In this document: positions 27,522-35,187 of the stretch, piece by piece
Layout of the letters: every line of letters starts with the position of its first letter
Numbering within the stretch: position 1 is the first letter of the stretch
Source: Methylomonas methanica
GTDB taxonomy: Bacteria > Pseudomonadota > Gammaproteobacteria > Methylococcales > Methylomonadaceae
NCBI RefSeq assembly: GCF_001644035.1
Contig: NZ_LUUG01000061.1
Coordinates: 1 to 64,000 of the forward strand
Direction of reading: 5' to 3'
Length of the DNA stretch: 64,000 nucleotides
Translations under genes and position numbers: made by a program
Notes under the pieces: model-generated
What the model was told of the DNA's origin: nothing
Seen by the model: only the letters and a program-made list of their open reading frames with translations
The model's database searches: none

Positions 27522-28958
27522 TCATAGTTGAGTTTCGAACAAGTTGTTTATCTGCTGAAGGTCCAGTTTCCCATTAGCCAATTTCGGCAAATCCTCCATA
27601 ACCAAATAACGACTCGGTTGCATATAGGCCGGCAGTTGTCTGTTCAACACCTTGCGAATCTCACCGATGGACGCTTCCTGCTCAAAAACCAATGCTAACG
27701 CCGGACGCTGGCCGGCGGTGGGATCGTCCATGCCGATCACGGCGCACGCTTTGACACCGGGGATGGCGTTGACGATAGTTTCGATTTCCGCCGGCTCGAC
27801 CCGGTAGCCGGAGCATTTCAGCATGCGGCCGAGGCGTCCATGGAAGCGGTATTCGTTTTGTTCCAGGCTGGCGCGGTCGCCGGTGGCATACCAACCGTCA
27901 GCGCTCATAAAAGACTGCACGCGACCGTCGCGCCAGTAGCCGCTAGCTAGCGTCGGTCCGCGTACCCATAACTCGCCGGTTTCAGCGTCGATAGTTAGTT
28001 CGCAACCGGCAGCGGGCAGACCAATGGGAATGGTTTGCTCGGCGACCAAGCGCTCCCGTGCCACTGGCCAATAACAGCAGACATTGGTTTCGGTGGGGCC
28101 GAAGAAATTGTACAAGGCCGTCTGCGGTAGACTGGCGGCTAGGTCGATTAGGGCAGGGGTTGGTAACACTTCGCCGGCAAAGATTAAAAAGCGCAGCCCG
28201 GCCAGCGGCGTTTGGGCTAGGTTGCCTTTGTAGGTCAAGAAGGCCAACAGCGAGGGCACTGTGTACCAGCCGCTGATGGCTCGTTCGTTTAGCCAGGCGC
28301 TCAAGCGGGCCGGGGCCATAGGCAAGCCGCTCGGAACGAAATGCAGGCTGGCGCCGGCGCCTAACACGGCGTACAAGTCGAAGGTGGATAGATCAAAAAA
28401 GAACGGTGCGCTGCTGGCGATGCGGTCGGCCGGCGTTAATCTAAGCAATTCGGAGGCCCAGCTTGTAAACGCCGAAATCGCCCGGTGACTAATAGCCACG
28501 CCGCGCGGTTGGCCGGTGGAGCCGGAGGTATATAAAATCGCGGCCAGCGATTCGGCGGGAGTTTCTACAGTTGCTGGCGTCGCCTCGTTACAGCTGGCGA
28601 TATCGAGCCACAGGCTGTCATCCAGCCAAGCCGGCGCGCGCGCGCGCGATCCAATTACTACACGAACCCGAGCATCGGCGATGATAAAGCTCAGTCTGGC
28701 GACTGGGTTTTTTAGGTCGAGCGGCACATAACAAGCCCCGCTCAGCAGGACCCCGAATAATGCGCTAGCGGCGTCTATGCCACGATCCAGATGAATCGCG
28801 ACCGGCTGGCCGGGTTGGATGCCCTTGGCTTGCAAAGCCGCGGCGATGGTTTGCGCCTGTTGCAGGAGTTGCCGATAACTGACTCTTCGATCTTGCTCTT
28901 GCAAGGCCAGGGCATCGGGTTGTTGTTGGCATTGGTATAGAAAAGGTGTCAGCAGCAT
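27522..28958 (-). CDS. amino-acid adenylating enzyme, PltF/PigI-like
   Basis: This free-standing adenylation domain of about 478 residues has LYTSGSTGQPRG, FDLSTFDLY, WYTVPSLLAFL, FLIFAGEVLPTPAL, NFFGPTETNVC, YATGDRASL and the C-terminal Lys in PKLANGKLD. The run from FDLS to GPTETNVC closely follows L-prolyl-AMP ligases such as PltF, so proline is the best guess for its substrate; D-alanine ligase is the alternative. The ATG at 28958 is chosen because the 19 codons upstream are REP sequence. A (GC)n tract lies in the gene at about 28634-28646. Confidence 0.78.
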   Translation of the reverse strand: MLLTPFLYQCQQQPDALALQEQDRRVSYRQLLQQAQTIAAALQAKGIQPGQPVAIHLDRGIDAASALFGVLLSGACYVPLDLKNPVARLSFIIADARVRVVIGSRARAPAWLDDSLWLDIASCNEATPATVETPAESLAAILYTSGSTGQPRGVAISHRAISAFTSWASELLRLTPADRIASSAPFFFDLSTFDLYAVLGAGASLHFVPSGLPMAPARLSAWLNERAISGWYTVPSLLAFLTYKGNLAQTPLAGLRFLIFAGEVLPTPALIDLAASLPQTALYNFFGPTETNVCCYWPVARERLVAEQTIPIGLPAAGCELTIDAETGELWVRGPTLASGYWRDGRVQSFMSADGWYATGDRASLEQNEYRFHGRLGRMLKCSGYRVEPAEIETIVNAIPGVKACAVIGMDDPTAGQRPALALVFEQEASIGEIRKVLNRQLPAYMQPSRYLVMEDLPKLANGKLDLQQINNLFETQL

Positions 28959-28983
28959 GAGGTAAAAATAATGGCCTACGGAT

Positions 28984-29103
28984 GGTTCCCACGCTCCGGC
29001 GTAGTCGCGGGGCATAAATGGGAACCCTGTCAGGGACGCTTCAGCGTCCCGAACCGCTGGAGCGGTTCCAACTGCATTCCAACGCTGGAGCGTGGGAACG
29101 ATA
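28984..29103. repeat. REP cluster splitting the adenylation operon
   Basis: Several palindromes (CCCACGCTCCGGCG, GGGACGCTTCAGCGTCCC, GAACCGCTGGAGCGGTTC and the final AACGCTGGAGCGTGGGAACG) match the RAYT-flanking REPs. They sit between two genes of the same strand. Confidence 0.85.
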
Positions 29104-29109
29104 CGTCAC

Positions 29110-30402
29110 TCAGCTTTCGGCAGTTTCCAACAACTCCAAATTCATCCTCTCCATCACCGCATCCAACCAAGCCTCGTCTATCGCCGGCGATAAGTAGCTA
29201 TAGGACAAAACCAACTTGCCATTATGCTGGCAGGCTAACAGCGCCAAACCCGGCGGCAAGGTCATCCAGCACATCAGGGATAGATCGGTCACCGGGACGC
29301 CGAGAAAGCCTGTCTTGCCCCAGGACAGTTCGCCGATGTCGGAGAACCACAACGAGCTTAATTCGCCGCCACTGTGTTGTTTGCGCAAGACTTTGGCGTA
29401 TTTGTCGGGCGATAGCCATTGGCCCAGCCACATCAGCGGCAGGTAGGCCAAGTCCAGTTCATCTCGTACCACTTGCTTATGTTCGCTCAAGAGATGCGCA
29501 AACAAGCCTGTTCTATCTCTAACTTTGTCGCGGGTAGCGCGGGCGAACAGGCAGCCGATATGGTTACCGAACATCGGTGTCGGCGCGTTCTGCCGGCGCA
29601 GATTGAACGCGTAGGGGATGCAATAGCCGTCTTTTGGCTCCGGCGGCCCGACCAGTTCCATGGCGCGCATGAAGCAGCCCAGGTAATACAGCGTGCGGCC
29701 GGTCAGGCCGGTGTACTGTTGCGCCAGTTTGGCGATGCGCTGTGACTGGTCGGCATCGAAACGCTGTACTTTTAATTGCAGGCGTTGCGGCCCTTGTTCA
29801 ACCTGAGTCGGCAAGCAACTATCCAGGCTATTGGCTGCGGTATTGTGGCGCTTGGCTTTGAAAAACAATTGCAGTTTTTTCCAGAAGCTCCATTGCGCCA
29901 ATTTGGCTTCGATCAGCGACGGCGAATCCCTAAAGCTTTCCGGACGTTCTGTAGACAGGAAGTCGAGCAGTATCTTGCAGCCACGCGCATCGAGCAGGGG
30001 ATGCAACCAAATCAGCAATAAAGTGCCGCCGTCAGCGCCGGCTATCCAGTGTACCGTCAGCGGGCGGGATTCCTGGCGATTGAAAATGTCCAGCAGCAAG
30101 CGTTGGGTTTCATCGGCCTCATTCGCATCAGGCTGGCATTGATGCAATTCCAACAGTATTGGATTGCCGGTGGCGACCCAGGCGAAACGCTTGCCGCGCG
30201 GCTCGATGTTGGCGGACGCTTGCGGGAAGCGTTCTACCAGTAAATCCAAGCGCTGTTGCAGCGCGGACAAATCCGGTGTTTCCGCCAGTTGCAACGCAAA
30301 CCCGCAATAACCGCCGGGCATACCGGCGTTACGAATTTCCTGGTCGAGTACATAGGTAAAATAATCGCCCGGATTGAACAGCTGTTCCGCGGAATCGGTC
30401 AT
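29110..30402 (-). CDS. condensation-domain-like acyltransferase
   Basis: The 430-residue protein resembles NRPS condensation domains and related CoA-dependent acyltransferases. The active-site region reads IWLHPLLDARG: His134 and Asp138 align with the catalytic His and Asp of HHxxxDG, while the first His and the Gly are replaced. YCIPYAFNLRR and FGNHIGCLF are further family-like blocks. It could move an acyl or aminoacyl unit from the adjacent carrier protein. It overlaps the carrier gene by four bases. Confidence 0.7.
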   Translation of the reverse strand: MTDSAEQLFNPGDYFTYVLDQEIRNAGMPGGYCGFALQLAETPDLSALQQRLDLLVERFPQASANIEPRGKRFAWVATGNPILLELHQCQPDANEADETQRLLLDIFNRQESRPLTVHWIAGADGGTLLLIWLHPLLDARGCKILLDFLSTERPESFRDSPSLIEAKLAQWSFWKKLQLFFKAKRHNTAANSLDSCLPTQVEQGPQRLQLKVQRFDADQSQRIAKLAQQYTGLTGRTLYYLGCFMRAMELVGPPEPKDGYCIPYAFNLRRQNAPTPMFGNHIGCLFARATRDKVRDRTGLFAHLLSEHKQVVRDELDLAYLPLMWLGQWLSPDKYAKVLRKQHSGGELSSLWFSDIGELSWGKTGFLGVPVTDLSLMCWMTLPPGLALLACQHNGKLVLSYSYLSPAIDEAWLDAVMERMNLELLETAES

Positions 30403-30641
30403 CCTGCGTAACCGCTGCGGCGGATCCAGCTTTCCAGCGAATTCAGGCTGCCGACGTTATCCGGTTCGATTTCCGTGTCCGGCAAGGTGACGCCAAATTC
30501 TTTCTCGGCAAACATGATCAAACGCATGATACCCATGCTGTCCAATCCCGCGTCCAGCAAATTATCCTCATCGCCGAAAGAGACCGGATCTTCATGGTAG
30601 ATAAGCTCGGCAAAGATGAAATTCTTCAGTGTTTCCTTCAT
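30399..30641 (-). CDS. carrier protein (PCP/ACP)
   Basis: The 80-residue carrier has its phosphopantetheine Ser in LLDAGLDSMGIMRL. The helix III region (GVTLPDTEIEPDNVGSLNSL) recalls stand-alone carriers of the PltL kind rather than fatty-acid ACPs. It sits in one operon with the adenylating and condensation-like genes and is the likely partner of both. Confidence 0.85.
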   Translation of the reverse strand: MKETLKNFIFAELIYHEDPVSFGDEDNLLDAGLDSMGIMRLIMFAEKEFGVTLPDTEIEPDNVGSLNSLESWIRRSGYAG

Positions 30642-30699
30642 GGCATTGAAATGGTGGGTGGGTTAGATAAAAATGATATGCAAAGCACTGTCGAGCACT

Positions 30700-31206
30700 T
30701 CAGACCGGCTCCGGCGAAAAGGCCTTTAACGCAAAACCCCAGCGCGGCACCTGCCGACAATAGTGGCTGTAAGACGCGCCAAACCGACTGGCAAGGTCCG
30801 GTTCTTCGCGAAATACCACGGTAATATGGAAAAACAGCGCAATCGAGCCCGCATAAACTAACAGGAGCGGATCGGTAAACAACAAACATTCTGCCAATAA
30901 CAGCAGCAAAACGCCTTGAAACATTGGGTTGCGGGTGCGGCGATACAGTCCGGTAATAACCAGTTTTATGGGCGGATCTATTGGGGCGGGTGTGCCCAGT
31001 CCCTTAACGGCAAAATCCCAAGCGCAACGCAGATAAATAGCTAAACCCAGGATGATAAACAGCCCTGAGGGCAGAGCCCATGCCAGATTGGCGTGCGGCA
31101 AGTTGCTGTTCGGATCGGAAAGTAGCCAGTAAGGTACGTAAATCAGCACCGCGCCGGGGACGATTAGCGTGAATAACAGGGTCTTTAAAGCCAGGAAAGG
31201 ACGCAT
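30700..31206 (-). CDS. ICMT/PEMT-family membrane methyltransferase-like protein
   Basis: The protein of about 168 residues has four to five membrane spans and the C-terminal signature of the isoprenylcysteine carboxyl methyltransferase/phospholipid methyltransferase family: GLYRRTRNPMFQG, then EEPDLASRFGASYSHYCRQVPRW. It would methylate a membrane-bound substrate with SAM. ATG 31206 and ATG 31224 are both possible starts; the longest frame begins with TTG 31281. It leads the minus-strand operon, and its promoter must lie close to the divergent one at 31288. Confidence 0.78.
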   Translation of the reverse strand: MRPFLALKTLLFTLIVPGAVLIYVPYWLLSDPNSNLPHANLAWALPSGLFIILGLAIYLRCAWDFAVKGLGTPAPIDPPIKLVITGLYRRTRNPMFQGVLLLLLAECLLFTDPLLLVYAGSIALFFHITVVFREEPDLASRFGASYSHYCRQVPRWGFALKAFSPEPV

Positions 31207-31287
31207 GTATCTATCTGTCGGCATTGGGTGTTGAGTGGGTAAGCGTTCGGCAATTTTGGCATTGCCGGCGCCGCAATCCAAGTGATT

Positions 31288-31316
31288 TTGAACCTCTCCG
31301 GGAATTTGTGTAGAAT
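31288..31316 (+). promoter_or_regulatory. sigma70 promoter of the second polyene operon
   Basis: TTGAAC (31288-31293), a spacer of exactly 17 bases and TAGAAT (31311-31316) form a good sigma70 promoter about 30 bases before the ACP start at 31347. Confidence 0.65.
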
Positions 31317-31346
31317 CCGGCGTTTATTAATGGAATTTAAATAGCC

Positions 31347-31610
31347 ATGTCAGATGACTTGATCAGCCAATTGAAAACCATGCTTATCGAGGGCTTGCTC
31401 CTGGAAGACATCGTTCCGGACGATCTGTCGCCGGATGATGCGTTGTTCGGCGGCGGACTGGGCTTGGATTCCATCGACGCGCTGGAAATCGGCGTGATGC
31501 TGGATCGGCAATACGGTATCAAGATCACCTCCGGTGACGAACGCAATAATCAGATCTTTCTTTCTCTCCGCTCGCTCGCAGATTTCGTCGCCGCTAATCG
31601 CACCCGTTAA
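31347..31610 (+). CDS. acyl carrier protein
   Basis: The 87-residue carrier has the attachment Ser in GLGLDSIDALEIGV. It is the first gene of the plus-strand arm and is followed at once by a COG4648 membrane protein, the same order as at 19485-20386. It differs enough from that ACP to suggest separate partners. Confidence 0.92.
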   Translation: MSDDLISQLKTMLIEGLLLEDIVPDDLSPDDALFGGGLGLDSIDALEIGVMLDRQYGIKITSGDERNNQIFLSLRSLADFVAANRTR

Positions 31611-31612
31611 TC

Positions 31613-32224
31613 ATGGGGCATGTCATCAAACCGCTCTTAATCGCCGGTGTTGTTGTCGCTTATCCTTTTCTAAGTGCCTATCTGACTGGTCTCGGTTTTG
31701 CCAGCTTAGAGCTAATCGTCTTCGCCGCGCTGACCCTATGGCGCGGCATTACCTCGACTGGTCTCGTCGCACGGTTGGCGAGCTTCACTCTCGCTGCGGT
31801 ATTGTTGGCCGGCGCCTATTTTGCAACGACCTATTTTGTCTGGCTGGTGCCATCATTCGCTTATTTGTGGCTGACATTTTTGTTCGGACATACCCTATGG
31901 TCGCCACCTTCTTTTATCGAACGCTTAGTGCGTTTGCAGTTTCCGGAGTTAGTGCCCGGCATTACCGATTATTGCCGGAATCTGACCTGGGTGTGGACCT
32001 TATTTTTTGCGGTCAATATCGTCATCTGCGCCGCCCTGCCGCTGATCGCCGGGCAAACCGCTTGGGCGCTTTATACAGGTGTGGTGGTGTACCTATTGAT
32101 GGGCCTGCTGGGAACCGGCGAATGGTTTTACCGGCATCGGCGTTTTCCCGACTTGGAAATTCCGCCGGCATTGGAGACGTTTAAAGTCATCGCCATGAAC
32201 GGCCATAAGGTGTTCAAAGGATGA
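31613..32224 (+). CDS. COG4648-type membrane protein 2 (ApeG-like)
   Basis: The 203-residue protein has about six hydrophobic spans. It shares YPFL near the N-terminus, HTLWSPPSFIERLVRLQFPEL in the centre and a WALYTG...YLLMGLL end with the protein at 19739-20386, which has PPTVVERLARLEYPDL and YVLMGLL in the same places. It overlaps the LolA-like gene by four bases. Confidence 0.8.
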   Translation: MGHVIKPLLIAGVVVAYPFLSAYLTGLGFASLELIVFAALTLWRGITSTGLVARLASFTLAAVLLAGAYFATTYFVWLVPSFAYLWLTFLFGHTLWSPPSFIERLVRLQFPELVPGITDYCRNLTWVWTLFFAVNIVICAALPLIAGQTAWALYTGVVVYLLMGLLGTGEWFYRHRRFPDLEIPPALETFKVIAMNGHKVFKG

Positions 32225-32853
32225 CGATTAAACGCGTGCTTTTTTTGCTTTTGGCTTTGTTTCCCATCGCTGGATTCGCGGATGACGCCGTGCTTGCTGA
32301 ATTACTGGCGCGCATCCGGCAAACGGGTCAGGCGCAATTTAGCTATGAAGAAACCCGCATACTGGAGTTGGCAGCCGAGCCATGGCATGGACAAGGCGTC
32401 ATGCTGTCCGCTGCGGATGGCAGCCTGGTCAAATTGCAACTGCAACCCACGCGGGTGATCATGGCGATTACCGACCAGCGCATGCTCTATTGGGACCCGC
32501 AGCAAAATCAACGCCACAATGCTGCTTTGGATTCTGCAGGACCGGCGGGCGAGCAAATCAAGGTGTTTCGTACCATCCTGCAAGGGCGAGCCGACGAACT
32601 GCAAACAAGCTATGATATTTCCGCCGAAAAACAAGGCAAGCAATGGACGTTGCGGATGACGCCGAAGCCGGAATTGACTGCTGATGCGCTCCCAGCCATC
32701 GAGATTGCAGGCGACGACAAAGACGAGCAACGGCGCATCCTGATCAAACAAGCCGATGGTGAATCCACCGAATACCGAATGCAGAAAGCCAGCGAAGCGC
32801 AGCAACAGGAATATTCCCTCCAGCGTTTGCTGCTGGAAGCCAGCGGAGAATAG
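32221..32853 (+). CDS. LolA-like periplasmic protein (ApeL-like)
   Basis: The 210-residue protein has a cleavable signal peptide (VLFLLLALFPIAGFA) and a LolA-like beta-rich body. In aryl-polyene loci such a protein is thought to carry the product across the periplasm to the outer membrane. It sits directly before the MMPL exporter gene, as apeL sits before apeM. Confidence 0.82.
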   Translation: MTIKRVLFLLLALFPIAGFADDAVLAELLARIRQTGQAQFSYEETRILELAAEPWHGQGVMLSAADGSLVKLQLQPTRVIMAITDQRMLYWDPQQNQRHNAALDSAGPAGEQIKVFRTILQGRADELQTSYDISAEKQGKQWTLRMTPKPELTADALPAIEIAGDDKDEQRRILIKQADGESTEYRMQKASEAQQQEYSLQRLLLEASGE

Positions 32854-32856
32854 GGC

Positions 32857-35187
32857 GTGTCTTTTGTCTGGCGAAAGCGCTGGTTTGTGCTGCTGTTTCC
32901 CTTATTGCTGGCGATTACTTTCTGGCAAATCAAGGTCGAGACTGACCTCAACGCGTTTTTTACCGCTACCGACGATGAAGATTCCCGGCTATTGGCGGGC
33001 TTGTTAAAGTCAGGCGAACTATCGCGGCGCTACTTACTCGTCGTGGAAAAGACCGAGCCAGCCCCAGCGGCAGGCACAAGTGCCGGCGATACCTCGATTT
33101 CCGTTGCCGCATTGAGTGCTCGCCTGGTGACTCAACTTGCCAAACTCGATGATGTAGAGCAAGTCTGGCCGGCCGACCAGCCGCCCCGCGACTGGGTTGA
33201 TGCCGTCGCTTCTTACGCGCCTTACCACCCCCGCCTGTTCAGTCTAAATCCGGAAACAGATGCGCCGGAATTATTCGATCCTTCCCAATTGGCAGCTAAG
33301 GCCGACGGATTAAAGCAAGCCTTGCTTTCGCCGCAAGGCAGTTTTGTCAAAGCCATCGCCAAACAGGACCCCTTGTTACTGTCTCTGAACGGTTTCAAGG
33401 CCTTGCAGAGCCAATTTCAGCAGCAAGCCAAACTCGGTAGCGGCGGCGCGTTAATCCTGCAAAGCCGTCCGGCTGCGCTGGACTCCGAGGCGCAGACTCG
33501 CTTGCAAGCGGCGATTCATGCAAATTTCGACAGCTTGAATGCGGAAGCCGGCGGCGTGTTTAAGTTATCGATGGCCGGCGTACCGGTATTCAGTGTGGCC
33601 GCGCAAAGTGAGATTAGCCAGGATGTGACGCTGGTGTCGGTGGTATCCAGCCTGGCCGTGGCTTTGGTGTTTCTATTCCTGTTTCATTCCTTTTCGGCCT
33701 TGCACTGGGTGATGATGGTGCAGGGCGCTTCGTTTGTGCTCGGCACTTTGGCAACCGCCTTGGTGTTTCCGCAGGTGCATAGTTTGACGCTGGCATTGGG
33801 TGCTAGTTTGATCGGCATTTCCTCCGATTATCCGATTCATGTGATGGTGCATTGCGCCAAACACCGCAACACGCCGCTATCGGCGGTCCGCTTATTGTGG
33901 CCGAGTCTGTTAATGGGCGGCTTGACCACCGTGATCGGCTACGGTGCCTTAGGCTTTACCGGGTTTCCTGGCTTCGAGCAAATTGCGGTGTTTGCATTGG
34001 CCAGCATCATCGCCTCCTTGGGCCTGACTCGCTGGGTGTTGCCAGCCTTACTGACTAATTCTTCGCTACACTCCGCGCATTTGCCGGGCATTGCGGCCTG
34101 GGTGGATTTCTGCGGTAAGCACCGGAAAATCTTACTGGGTTTATTTGCTGTTGGCGTCGTTTTAGCCGGGTTATGCCTGCCGCAAATCCGCTGGATGGAC
34201 GATATGCAGAAGTTGGCGGTAGACATGGATTTGCTGAAGCAGCAGGATGCGGCGGTACGCTCGCATTTTTCCAGTATCGAACCGGGCCGGTTTGTGTTGA
34301 TACAAGCAGACGACTGGGAAACTGCACTGCAACGCTCCGAAGCCGCCGAGCGTCGGTTGCAGTCGTTGAAGCAAGCGGGGGTGGTTAGCGAGTATCACGG
34401 TCTGTTTCCGTGGTTGGTATCTGCGCAGTTGCAAGCTGAAAACGCCAAATTCTATCAAGGTGTTACAACGCCAGCGTTTCAACAAGCCTGGCAAGCGGGC
34501 TTAGCCAAGGCGGGCCTGTCAGTCGAGAAATTGGGCAATTTGTTACCCGCGGCGCCTGAGCCATTGTTGCCAGAAAACGTAATGGCGTCATCGGTTAGAC
34601 ACATTCTGTCCGGGCAAATAGTGACCGGCCAAACCGGGGTAATGTTGTCGCTCTGGCTGGGCGAGCATGATCCCGATAAGTTGATAGCCGGTTTGGCTGG
34701 TTTGGAAGGCACCCGTTACTTCAGCCAAAAGGATCAACTGGATCATTTGGCAAGCAAATATCGGGACCGGTCTTTAGTGATGCTGGGCATCGGTATCGGC
34801 GTGATGGCCTTGTTTATTTGGCTGCAACAACGCGACATGCGCAAGGTGTTGCTGACCTTGCTGCCTTCTCTCGCATCCGTCCTGTTCATTTTCGCCACCT
34901 GGGCGCTGATGGGCGAGGAAGTCAGCTTCCTGCACGTCATCGGTCTGTTGCTGTCGGTCTCGCTGTGCGTGGATTACGGCATCTTTTTTATCGAGAATCG
35001 CGGCAAAGACGCCGATGTGACTTATCACGCCATCGCCTCGTCGACCCTGACTACCATTGCGTCCTTCGGTGCGTTGGGCTTGGGGAAAACGCCCACCTTG
35101 CCAATTCTGGCACTCTCGGTAAGCTTGGGTGTCACCTTGGGTTTTCTGCTTTGCCCTCTACTGATCCAAAAGCCAACCAATAAATGA
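32857..35187 (+). CDS. MMPL/RND-family exporter (ApeM-like)
   Basis: This inner-membrane exporter of 776 residues has the two-fold repeat of RND/MMPL proteins. A first span at about 10-20 precedes a large periplasmic loop, and five-span bundles lie at about 245-410 and 635-770. GASLIGISSDYPIHVMVH and LLLSVSLCVDYGIFF are the paired proton-relay-like segments. It starts at GTG 32857, eight bases after a GGAG. It probably extracts the polyene conjugate from the inner membrane and passes it to the LolA-like carrier. Confidence 0.87.
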   Translation: MSFVWRKRWFVLLFPLLLAITFWQIKVETDLNAFFTATDDEDSRLLAGLLKSGELSRRYLLVVEKTEPAPAAGTSAGDTSISVAALSARLVTQLAKLDDVEQVWPADQPPRDWVDAVASYAPYHPRLFSLNPETDAPELFDPSQLAAKADGLKQALLSPQGSFVKAIAKQDPLLLSLNGFKALQSQFQQQAKLGSGGALILQSRPAALDSEAQTRLQAAIHANFDSLNAEAGGVFKLSMAGVPVFSVAAQSEISQDVTLVSVVSSLAVALVFLFLFHSFSALHWVMMVQGASFVLGTLATALVFPQVHSLTLALGASLIGISSDYPIHVMVHCAKHRNTPLSAVRLLWPSLLMGGLTTVIGYGALGFTGFPGFEQIAVFALASIIASLGLTRWVLPALLTNSSLHSAHLPGIAAWVDFCGKHRKILLGLFAVGVVLAGLCLPQIRWMDDMQKLAVDMDLLKQQDAAVRSHFSSIEPGRFVLIQADDWETALQRSEAAERRLQSLKQAGVVSEYHGLFPWLVSAQLQAENAKFYQGVTTPAFQQAWQAGLAKAGLSVEKLGNLLPAAPEPLLPENVMASSVRHILSGQIVTGQTGVMLSLWLGEHDPDKLIAGLAGLEGTRYFSQKDQLDHLASKYRDRSLVMLGIGIGVMALFIWLQQRDMRKVLLTLLPSLASVLFIFATWALMGEEVSFLHVIGLLLSVSLCVDYGIFFIENRGKDADVTYHAIASSTLTTIASFGALGLGKTPTLPILALSVSLGVTLGFLLCPLLIQKPTNK

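Noticed and set aside
26064-29103. Complete insertion sequence around the Y1 transposase
   Set aside because: There is no second gene or IS200/IS605 ends; inverted REP pairs identify it as a RAYT rather than an IS element.
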